A stretch of 64,000 nucleotides of DNA from Spinellus fusiger. Lineage: Eukaryota > Mucoromycota > Mucoromycetes > Mucorales > Phycomycetaceae. The DNA lies in contig JALLLS010000001.1 in assembly GCA_025094145.1 (NCBI GenBank), positions 124,001-188,000 on the forward strand, read 5' to 3'. This document shows positions 55,801 to 64,000 of this stretch, piece after piece. The notes below the pieces were generated by a model, which had not been told where the DNA came from, did not search any database, and was given only the letters and a program-made list of their open reading frames with translations. The stretch's first letter is position 1. Each line of letters opens with the position of its first letter. A program made the position numbers and the translations under genes.

Positions 55801-56259
55801 AGCCATAGGACTCATGTTGGACCAGGAGAAGGCTTATGACAGGGTTCACCCTGATTATCTATGCCAAGTCTTCCATCACTTTTGTTTTCCCCCTCCACTC
55901 ATTACCTGCATCCATAACCTCTTTTTTGCCACTAATATTAGAGTGAATGTCAATGGACATTTATCTTGACATGTCAAGCAGTCTAGGGGTTTGCGCCAAG
56001 GAGATCCTCTCTCACCAGTCCTCTTCAATCTTGCTTTTGAACCTCTTCTACACAGACTACTGCATGATGACCAGTTCATTGGCTTCTCACACCTACTTTC
56101 ATTAACTCATCCAACCACTGGTCCTTCTCCTCTGCCACCACTACCTGTCAAATACCTTGCCTATGCTGACAACCTCCTTGTCTTCCTTCCAGGTTGTTGT
56201 AATCATGAAGACAATGGTAGCAGTCACAGACCAATTATTAAGTTGTCTCCTTTCTACAA
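52802..56259 (+). mobile_element. LINE 2, 3'-truncated, with zinc-knuckle ORF1
   Basis: Starts about 12 bp after the right TA of Tc1 copy 3, nearly at its ORF1 start codon, and is cut in the reverse transcriptase domain near 56260 where an LTR-like sequence begins. ORF1 and ORF2 overlap by 13 nt. It differs from LINE 1 and 3 in having two CCHC knuckles in ORF1. Confidence 0.85.
52809..54059 (+). pseudogene. LINE 2 ORF1 (gag-like, two CCHC knuckles, one stop)
   Basis: Reads MALPNKTPEGTPKQ... (an ATG 12 nt upstream probably belongs to mariner copy B). The middle shows an RRM-like fold region; then come two C-x2-C-x4-H-x4-C knuckles, CRHCKEMDHDVDNC and CYSCGEKGHLQSKC. A TAA at 53817 interrupts the frame, which then continues as an acidic tail to TAG at 54057. 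The TAA could come from CAA by one transition. Confidence 0.82.
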
Positions 56260-56275
56260 TGTAATTCATAGTTAA
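54047..56275 (+). pseudogene. LINE 2 ORF2: endonuclease and partial reverse transcriptase
   Basis: Begins MVRVASMNCRGLVK, with LALQETHAS and a DHCLVSASF block (APE-type endonuclease). Reverse transcriptase: LTLLPKKGDLSDLKNW, LMLDQEKAYDRVH, a TGA at 55967 within GHLS-stop-HVKQSRGLRQGDPLSP, then YLAYADNLLVF. The catalytic YADD is YADN here. The frame stops at 56273 in unrelated DNA, so thumb and C-terminus are absent. Confidence 0.85.
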
Positions 56276-56464
56276 GACACCGCATATTAAAGTCTACTGA
56301 ACAGGCCATTATTTGACAAGCATCCTAAAACAGTAATAGATCATATTCAGTACACAGCCACTTGTCTATTTAGTATAAATAGACGTCAAAATTGTTTTAA
56401 TAAAAGTATCTTGTTCTTGAGTCTGATTAATTCCCTTTCAAATTTAACAGTGCTTATCCTTCAG
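56260..56464 (+). mobile_element. LTR-like remnant, ends uncertain
   Basis: Starts tgtaattcatag, has gtataaatag near 56371 and aataaaagt near 56399, the TATA/poly(A) layout seen in the two defined LTRs, but no clear 3' end or target duplication. It interrupts LINE 2. Confidence 0.4.
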
Positions 56465-57085
56465 TGGCTTCTACCTTATGGTAGTTATGATAGTCAACCT
56501 TATGGCTGCTTCACAATTACAACTAAATGGTTGGTGGGACATTCTACCTTATGGTAGAATTCACTCTCTTTGACCTTATGGCTGGTGTCTATATTACTAC
56601 CTTATTGTAATGACTAGTTTGTTCTTGGCAAATTATGAAAGTAATTTGGGCATCACCAATGGTCTTGTCCCAGACAAACTCATTAGTCTACCATTTGTCT
56701 CAACCATTAGAAGTCTCTCTCCTCCTGCTCTTATCTTTGTCTTGGCTTTTGTTATAATCATTAGATTGTTTTATTTAATAATATAGAATTAGATTGCAGT
56801 ATAAAACACTCTAGTATAAATACTCAACTCATTGTTAAAATAAAAACAATATCCTGATATCTGTTTCCTACCTGTACTCTGTCCTTGTCTTCTCTTGTCT
56901 CTTACCCTTGTTCTCCTACCTGTTCCTGATGCACAACACCTAGTACCTTTGCTTCTTTCTTCTGTCCAAACCCTGATCCTTACACTTATGGTAGTATTAG
57001 TAACTGCCACCTTATGGTTGGCTCATATGTTTTACTTAGTTGTAGTATTATTAGATTCAACCCTATGGTTGGTTCCTGGGATAAG
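56465..57085 (+). repeat. Degenerate ~25-bp minisatellite, split by a solo LTR
   Basis: Units centred on accttatggtwg start near 56474, 56498, 56547, 56574 and 56600, then (after the LTR and its duplication, 384 bp) 57010 and 57061. Spacings are 24, 49, 27, 26, 26 and 51 bp once the LTR is removed, i.e. 25 bp or twice that. Degenerate units fill the gaps at 56523 and 57035. Confidence 0.7.
56606..56984 (+). mobile_element. Solo LTR, 379 bp, family 1
   Basis: Termini tgtaatgactag...gatccttaca with a 5-bp duplication cttat at 56601-56605 and 56985-56989. Contains gtataaatactc and aataaaaac, then a pyrimidine-rich 3' part matching the LTR at 41278. About 130 bp longer than that copy, mostly in the U3-like part. 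Confidence 0.88.
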
Positions 57086-57399
57086 CACTCCATTATTGAA
57101 ACCATTAATTATTATGAGTCTTTACTCAATTGACTCTGATAGGTCAATATTGTTCTGTTAGAATTATTAATGAAGATGGCTCTTGTTAAGTGTCCAATAG
57201 TACACTGAGCTTTAGAAGGTGATTTGTAGTTACAACCAATCAGTGAGATGATACAGAGATGTATTATGTTACTTGTGTGCACTCAAGCTTTCATAGAGTA
57301 TTCTGAATGTTACAGCATACTACTCATGTTGACCAATTCATGAAGAATCTTTGGATTGAAGTTGGAACATGACACCCCACAGATGATTGTGTCTTCAGT
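57086..57399. other. Spacer, nothing recognised
   Basis: AT-rich DNA between the minisatellite and the broken end of LINE 3 ORF2. No feature. Confidence 0.4.
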
Positions 57400-58865
57400 T
57401 TAAAGAATGGAGTTGAGCACTGCAAAAGTGTCAAGGGAAAGGGAGGGGGGAAGGTATAGGCATATAATTCTCAGTGAACCAATTTGGACACCAAGGGCAT
57501 AGGGGGAGGGCATAGGGATTTGGGTGACATGGTAAGGACAGGAGGGAGAAACAAGAGCACAGATACCAAGTGAGCCATGGTAGCTGTTCTCAACAGGCTT
57601 GCCATAGGTATGGAACTGTGTCCAGGAAGTAGGGAGATGAGGGAGAGAGGAGCCAGGTTTCTGTGATAAAGAGCATAGTAAAGGAGTGTGAGTGTGTCAT
57701 AATATCCTGTACCAAAGACTGTTGAAGTCCATTGGCATTCCATAAGCCTATAGAGACTCTATTCATATTGGTGTTGATTGTTGGAGGATTCAGACATGGT
57801 AACAGAGCTTCTTCTGCTCACTCTGAAGGCGTTGGCAGGGTCATCTCTGTCATGATATGCCTTCTTGTTAGGATTGGTAGGCATGTGCTCCTCACTGAGC
57901 CATCCAACTCCCAAAAAGGCTGAAGCTACAGCATATGCAGGGTAAGGGCACATGTACTGAATGGCCTGGATACACCTGTTTTGGTTCAGCTGCATTGCCT
58001 CCAACTCAAGCTGCTGCTCAGAGAACTGGGAGTACTTGGGGTCTGCCAGATGTTTGGGATCCAATGGGTCAAATCCACTGTAGATTTCCACTTTAGCCTT
58101 AGTCAAGACCTCCTTTACTTCAGCTTCATACTGGACATGGACCAGAAGACCAAGAACAGAGCAGGCAGGGAAACAGACATCCAGAATACTACCTGTGTCA
58201 AGGCCAAGGGTTCTTAAGAGATGTCTTGCCTCAGGATGGTTCATGCATCTGCCTCTGGGAATACACACATAGGAGAAGCCCTTTGGGCCTTCCTGGATTG
58301 AGAAAGCATGTACAGCAGACTCTACTCTTTGAGCAGTTGGTGCCTGTCTTTTTGGGGGAGCTGGGTAGGTCTTTTTGGCTACAGTAGCCCATGTAGAATC
58401 TTTGACTGTCTTTTCAGCCTGGTGTGGAGTTTTTGTTGTATTGACCATCACATCATGTATGACTGTTGTTGCCTTATTTGTCAACTGCACAATTCTGGCC
58501 TCAAGGGCTGTGACTGTCTCCTTCAGTCTCTGGTTTTTCTCAAGCAAGGCCTCAAAAGCATCAAGTCTCTGCCTTTGCTCCTCAAAGTTTTTCTGCAGTG
58601 ACGTCACTGCTGCAATTAATTGCATCTTGGTGGTGCTGAATGCATTTTGTTGCTGTTGTTGCTGTTGTTGCCCAGTAAGTGTAGGAAACATGCTATAACT
58701 ACTGTAGTTTGGTAGATAGTGCTCTGAAACTTGTACAGTAGGTGGATGAAGGGTGGATGGTGATGGATGGATAGAGATTGTTGATGGATGCAGTGTTTTG
58801 GTAGAGATGGGTGATGGATTTTTTGTTGAAAATGGAGAACTTACAAATGTTAGATACTGGTGCAA
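57400..58865 (-). mobile_element. LINE 3, ORF1 intact, ORF2 truncated
   Basis: ORF1 58865-57759; ORF2 begins at 57766 with an 8-nt overlap and reads MNRVSIGLWNANGLQQSLV ... LFITETWL, an APE-type endonuclease N-terminus. It loses frame near 57600 (the YHGSLGICALVSP / LRIICLYLPP part is in another frame) and ends about 57400. Related to LINE 1 in ORF1. Confidence 0.8.
57759..58865 (-). CDS. LINE 3 ORF1 protein
   Basis: 368 codons, open. Low-complexity start with repeated STLHP text, a short polyglutamine (QQQQQQQQ), a coiled coil (SLQKNFEEQRQRLDAFEALLEK), then the domain shared with LINE 1 ORF1: FSYVCIPRGRCMNHPEARHL, GLLVHVQYEAEVKEVL, HLADPKYSQFSE. Presumed nucleic-acid-binding retrotransposon protein. 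The real start may be a later ATG near 58690 (MFPTLTGQ). Confidence 0.75.
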   Translation of the reverse strand: MHQYLTFVSSPFSTKNPSPISTKTLHPSTISIHPSPSTLHPPTVQVSEHYLPNYSSYSMFPTLTGQQQQQQQQNAFSTTKMQLIAAVTSLQKNFEEQRQRLDAFEALLEKNQRLKETVTALEARIVQLTNKATTVIHDVMVNTTKTPHQAEKTVKDSTWATVAKKTYPAPPKRQAPTAQRVESAVHAFSIQEGPKGFSYVCIPRGRCMNHPEARHLLRTLGLDTGSILDVCFPACSVLGLLVHVQYEAEVKEVLTKAKVEIYSGFDPLDPKHLADPKYSQFSEQQLELEAMQLNQNRCIQAIQYMCPYPAYAVASAFLGVGWLSEEHMPTNPNKKAYHDRDDPANAFRVSRRSSVTMSESSNNQHQYE

Positions 58866-60470
58866 AAAAAAGCTTAGCAGAAATGATGCATGTGGTATTT
58901 AGTGATATGTGACAAGTGGATAAAAAGATAGAAATAAAGGTTAAAATAAAGATTATCACTGATAATGGAGGGAAATGGGTTTGGGGAAAAAGGAGAATAG
59001 TCTCTTCAAAAGAATTGACTATCTAAAATAAAATGAAATTTATACCCACAAGTAAATGTAAAAGAGAAAGGGATATTGTAGGATACAAATATAAAAGAAA
59101 ACAGTGAACAACAAGTTCACAAGGAAAACAGTACAATCAAGAATATGCAGAGACTGACTTGTACAAAACACAATGGATAATTCACAAGTAGAAATCAACA
59201 AAATGATACACTTGTCTCTGAAAGATCCAATTGAAACAGAAGAATAAGATAACAAAATAAAAGAATAAGAAATATTCAGAAAGAAGTATCAAGATAGAAT
59301 TTGGCAATGTTTATTAGTGAGAATAACTAGGAGTATTTATACTAATAGACAATAAGGTAAAAATATAATGAAGTCAATTCATATAAGCATTGTAGAGTGT
59401 AGTAATAGTGCAATTCCTAATGTGATTATAATATTACATAGCTTACAATAATATCCATGGGATAATAGAATAAAATAAGATGAAATATGCCACAAAATAA
59501 GGTTAACACTACTGAATTACCAAAAGAATGATAATTAATAAAATGAAAAGTGTGGACTGAAAAAGGGAAAAATAGAAAAAAGCATGGTGTAGAAGAAGAA
59601 AAGTATGGACTGAAAATGAAGAAATAGAGAAATGTAATGCAAAAAGGAAAATGTGGTGTCAAAAAGAAAAAGAAAGGTGTACACCAAAAAAGGGAAAAAA
59701 AGGGGAAATAGAAGGACAAGGAAACTTAGCAATTCTGTCTTTGCTGGACAGAGGAGAGCTGCAATACACATCATGGTTTGGGACCAAACAAAAGAGAAGT
59801 ATGGCCTGTTTCATCTTCTTGGTGGCTGAAGCCGGGAAGGCCCACACACACTGTGTCAAAGAGTGATGCATGTGATACTTATGGGTGTGTGTATGATGGA
59901 TAGAAAGCTAGAGTAATAGGGTAAGAAAAGGGTTCAGAATAGAAATTGGAGGTAGGGTTTGTGAACAAATAAAAAGGGTAGGGGAATAGTCTGTTCAATT
60001 GAATAGACTATGAAAACAAATAAGAATGATACTTTGCAACACAACAGTGAAGCAAAAGAAAATAGGTAAAAGGGGAAAAACAGTACATGCAGGTACAAAA
60101 TAACAGAACACAATCAATACTTTGCTAAGAATTGATTTGTAAATAACAATGATACTTCACAAGAAAACACAGTAGCACTGCCCACAACTTGTATCAGAAG
60201 ATATCAAAAGAAAATAATGGAAGAATAAAAGATAATAGAAGATCTTGGAGTAGTATTTGACAATTTATTTCAGTTCTTGGTTAATGGGATATTTATACTA
60301 AAGAACTAAATGTTAAAATAGAGAATGATTTCATAAGAAATCAATCTTAGAGAAAATGAATTACAACAATTGCATTGTTACTACATCATGGATGAATAAT
60401 AACTACAAATTTAATAAACTATACTAGCATTGTTACAAGAATACATCATAACAATGATTCTTCAGGAGAA
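58866..60470 (-). repeat. Two diverged direct copies of a ~960-bp promoter-like unit
   Basis: Landmarks recur about 958-988 bp apart: gatgcatgtg (58884/59867), gaatagtct...gactat (58995/59985), aaaacagtac, the tataaatac/tataaatat boxes read on the minus strand (about 59335/60295) and aataaa on the minus strand just inside. They lie upstream of LINE 3 ORF1 in the same direction, so they could be LINE 5' UTR monomers or two old LTRs. Ends were not defined. Confidence 0.5.
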
Positions 60471-61379
60471 AACAAAAAGGAAAAAGAAACTAAAATAGTG
60501 CCATTGAGGTGAACTCATAGTAATGAATTTATCCACTGCAAAAGCAACTAAAATAGCATAAAGAAATACATCATAGAGAAGAGAAAACAAGTTTAGGTAG
60601 AAAACAGAATAGTATGAGAAAAAGAGTAAAGAAAGGAAAAAGATTGTGGGACAAGAGCATTGATCTCTTTACCATGTACAGAAAACGTCAGAAACATATC
60701 AGTTTCCAAAAGAGGAAGAAAAGAGAAGATCAACACAAAAAGGAAAGAGAAACAGAACCAAAAAGGAAATAGTCAAGGAACAGAGAAATTTGTAAAGTCA
60801 ATTCCCTGCACTACACTTGGCAGTCACTGAGGCCAGAAAGGTCACAACACCACTTGTCAAGATGTCCATGCTAGACACTGTCCTGTCAAATAGAGTAATA
60901 CTATTGGCTGCACATGTCTTCCCTTTTTGGAACACACATTATCCTGTATGGATACACACAGATAATATAATATAATTAATAAGATAAATGCTAATGCAAT
61001 ATAGTGTCTTGGCTTAACATGTTCACTGTGAAGAGAACATAAAGCCAAGACATGTATGTGCAATTGTACACTGTAGAATTTAGTATAAATAATCAAGTGA
61101 ATTCAATGAATAAACATTATCTTCTATCTTCTCTTTTATTCTTCCTCTTTGATCTACATGGGCTTCAGTCCAAACCAAGAACCACTAGCTATTCCACTCT
61201 GTGCACATACCTCTGGGCTTAGAACTATTCTCTCCAAATTATGGAACAACAAAGAGAAGTTTCCGCAATGGTCTAGGTTAAAGATTTTGTTTATTAGAGA
61301 TATGCCATGGCTTTGTCAAGCATTGTGATCTCTTCAGATAATATATGAGTAAAGGATAGTAAAAATATCTTAATGAGCA
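60471..61379. other. Intergenic with a possible LTR remnant
   Basis: AT-rich. tagtataaataatc at 61081-61094 followed by aataaa near 61109 and a pyrimidine-rich tract to 61155 resembles the U3/R/U5 order of the solo LTRs in plus orientation. No ends found; no gene. Confidence 0.35.
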
Positions 61380-64000
61380 GATAATCAAAGATGAAAAGAA
61401 AATGTGATAAGAAAATAAAACCAAAATCTACTAACTACCAATGTGACCCAGAAGTCTACCCACCAGCATGCACTAAAATGTTGTGGCAGTGGGGGAGAGC
61501 AACTAGGAGACACAACACCAGTCTTCAATCAAGAACAGCAGGCTGGACACCAGAGGCAAGCCAGAGAGAACCAGGGGAAGAAGCTTCTGTAAAGAAATGG
61601 TCTGGGTAGGAGAGAGTCTCTATATACCACAAAAGGGTAAGTAGGGAAGGCCACTAAGGGGGACAGTGTTTTCTGGGCCTTACAGGCAACAAGTTCAGGC
61701 AAGTATCTATGGGGTGAACCCCAGCAGGACAGACAGGCAGATCATCCCAAAGAGACTCTGGGATGCATGGACACTCACAGAGATGGTGATGGGAAGTGTG
61801 GTCATGGCCACAGGAACACTCAACTGGCACATCAGGCAGCCAGCCAAGATGCCAACAAACAAGATGGCTTCTCTCTGCTCTTGTGGCAGGGAGAAAGAGA
61901 ACTGGGTCAACCTCTAGCAAGGGACAGCAATGTTGTATGAGGACTTGGGAAGTAGTATGGATGAACTGGTCAAACAGGGACTGGCAGAAGGAGTGGAAGA
62001 AGGACTTGAGCTTGCTGTCTTTATCAGGAACAGGACTGGGAAGAGCAAGGTATAATGGATTTTGTGTGATAAATGAGGACATGCGGAAGACAGAGACAGA
62101 CAAGGACAGGAGAACCAGGAGACAGGATGAAGGAAGGGACTGGAAACATAGAGCAAAGCAAGTTGCCAAGACATTCACTCTATGCTTCATTGAAGGAATG
62201 TTAGTAATGTGCCTAAGCACTGTAGTAGATGATGTGGGGTGACCCCCAACCAGCAGACAAAGACACCAATCTTGTAACTGCTCCAGAGCTTTGTGGTCTT
62301 GAGCCTTCAGAAATGAGATGGCTAGGCCATACTCAAACTTGGGCGCACAAAGGTAGAGTAGATCCTAGAGCACAGGAGGAGAGAAAACCAGCACAACTGA
62401 AACCAATCAGACTGAGAATGCCCATGACCTTGGCAACACCAGGAGACCAAGAAGACACCAGAGATAAAGCAATCAAGCCTTTCTTACCAAAAGGCAAACC
62501 TAGATAAGTCACCTCATCAGCCTGAGGGAGAGGAATACCATACAGAGACAGAGTATAACCACAAGCAGTTGATGACAATGGAGATGGATGATTGAGGACC
62601 ACACACTTGGAGGGGTTCCACCTGAACCCTAGAGCATATGAGTGTTGTTCAGCAAGAGCCAGCATGACTTGCACTGACTCCTTTGTACCAAAGATAGCTA
62701 CATCATCTGCAAAAAGCAGAGAGTTCACTACCACAGGCACAGAACCAGAGGAAGCACCAGAGACAGAACCAGAGACAGGACCAGGACCAGAGGAAGCACC
62801 AGGAGACACCGGAAAATGGACAGAGTGAGAGTTATTACCAGCACCAGGAAATGAACAGAGAACACCAGGGAGTGAGTTGATGTACACTGTGTACAACTGG
62901 GGACTGAGAACAGAACCTGAAGTACACCAGTGAAGGGGAAAAGGGGAGGGAGGAGTGGTTAGATATCAACACAGAAATAGTTACTATGTCAAATAGATGT
63001 GAAATGAATGACAGGAATGGGGGAGGAGCACCAGCAGCAGACAAAGCTTGCCAGACAATGTTACGGTCAACCTTGTCATAGGCAGAGGAGATGTCCAGCA
63101 AGGCAACAACAGGATAGTGACAATGACGCATGAAGTGAGCATGCATCAGCTCATGCAGACACAGTGCTTGATCCAGGGGACCACAACAAGGACAAAACCC
63201 ACCCTGAGCCAGATCAGGAACAGGAGAGAACTGAGAGAGGGATGGTGCCAGACAGAACTCTAACAGCTTACGGACCACAGAAGTCAGGGAAATAGGATGG
63301 TAGTTGCTTGGTAGTGCTGAGTCACCCTTCTTGAAAATGGGAAGACTGCAGCATGGCGCCATAGTGCAGGAGTGTAGGACCATTGCCAGCATAATCAAAA
63401 CATAAGGGAAAGGAGTGGGGAAACAATGGGATAATGGCTTCAGCATCTCAGCCTTCAAGTGATCAGAGCCAGGTGCTTTTCTGTTGGGTAATAGCTTGAT
63501 ACACTTGCTAACCATGGCAGTAGAGAACATAGTGCTGAAGGTACCAGAGGGACATAGGGGTGGGGAGCATAGGGGTTCATAAGGGACACTAGCTACAGAA
63601 GGGGAAGAATATGAAAGAGGAACATAGGGGGTGGGGGAGGATACATAGGTAGGGGAGGTGCTTGAAGGAGAGTCATGGGAGGGAAAGGGAATAAGGGGAG
63701 CATAGGGACCAGGAGGGGAAGGATGGGACAAAGGAAGGATATCTCCACTATACACCTGTGCAAGATGAGAAGCCATTACCTCTACTGCCTTGGATGGACC
63801 ATCAGCATGGGAAAAGGAGAGTGAAGACTGGTGACGTTTCTTGAGCTGCTTCACCTTGGCTGTTGCCTTGGCAAAGTTTGTCTCCAGAGACCTGCAAAAG
63901 TTCTGCCATGACTGGCATTTGGCTGCCTGGACATCAGACCTGAATCTGGCATGTGCTTGCTTGTGTTGGGCCCACCAGTGCACCTTGTCTATGCCTGTTG
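61380..64000 (-). mobile_element. LINE 4, extends beyond the right edge
   Basis: Minus-strand element whose 3' end lies near 61380. The ORF2 C-terminus ends at about 61654 with HPIDTCLNLLP, as in LINE 1. The 5' part is outside the window. Confidence 0.82.
61654..64000 (-). pseudogene. LINE 4 ORF2 reverse transcriptase, two frameshifts
   Basis: Three frames in series: 63983-62835 (and on to the edge), 62896-62333, 62220-61654. Text: NRKAPGSDHLKAEMLKPL, FKKGDSALPSNYHPISLT, GGFCPCCGPLDQALCLHELM, LLDISSAYDKVDRN, LLFADDVAIFG (catalytic FADD intact), CSCGHDHTSHHHLCEC (zinc-binding-like), HPIDTCLNLLP. A Ser/Pro/Tyr-rich stretch at about 63541-63735 and a GSVSGASSGS repeat before FADD (62750-62812) are unusual low-complexity insertions. 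Confidence 0.85.

Noticed and set aside
56260..56464. A complete LTR at 56260
   Set aside because: TATA and poly(A) signals are present but no matching 3' terminus or target duplication was found, so it is kept only as a low-confidence remnant.

Overview
The window looks like nuclear DNA of an early-diverging filamentous fungus, most likely Mucoromycota (Mucorales-like). Grounds: AT-rich intergenic DNA, many short GT-AG introns (about 40-120 nt), fungal-specific genes (Vac7, Rgd2-type RhoGAP, Met6), and dense Tc1/mariner, LINE and LTR remnants. Species is not determined. I saw no tRNA, rRNA or CRISPR array by eye.

Layout. 1-1602: 3' part of a multi-exon cytochrome P450, cut by the window edge. 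1816-4715: decayed mariner-like and Tc1-like elements plus a LINE 3' end. 5740-31513: compact gene-rich block in the order KGD1 (-), mitochondrial phosphate carrier (+), ATG101 (-), LSM12 (-), MET6 (-), RPL38 (+), F-BAR/DEP/RhoGAP RGD2-like (-), VAC7 (-), a type II membrane glycosyltransferase-like protein (-), a beta-helix protein (-), and a LEA-2 domain membrane protein (-). I rebuilt exon structures by reading splice sites and checking phase across each junction. 33013-64000: transposon-dominated, with only one likely host gene, a polyglutamine protein at 42936-43895.

How the genes relate. KGD1 (TCA cycle) and the phosphate carrier share a divergent promoter with two identical 12-bp CCAAT-box sites. 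MET6 and RPL38 share another divergent spacer. ATG101 (autophagy initiation) and VAC7 (PI(3,5)P2 and vacuole) both concern the vacuolar pathway but are not adjacent. Vac7 and the LEA-2 protein both carry membrane-anchored LEA-2-like domains.

Most interesting signals. (1) Four of four readable LINE 3' junctions lie exactly at the ends of Tc1 elements. All have the same relative orientation and target-site duplications that straddle the Tc1/TA junction, which suggests a LINE that targets DNA-transposon termini. (2) LSM12 carries a convincing U12-type AT-AC intron. (3) A nearly intact Tc1 transposase is interrupted by exactly three TAG codons, each replacing a tryptophan. (4) The LINE ORF1/ORF2 pairs overlap by 4, 8 or 13 nt. 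(5) A 25-bp minisatellite is split by a solo LTR that has a 5-bp duplication.
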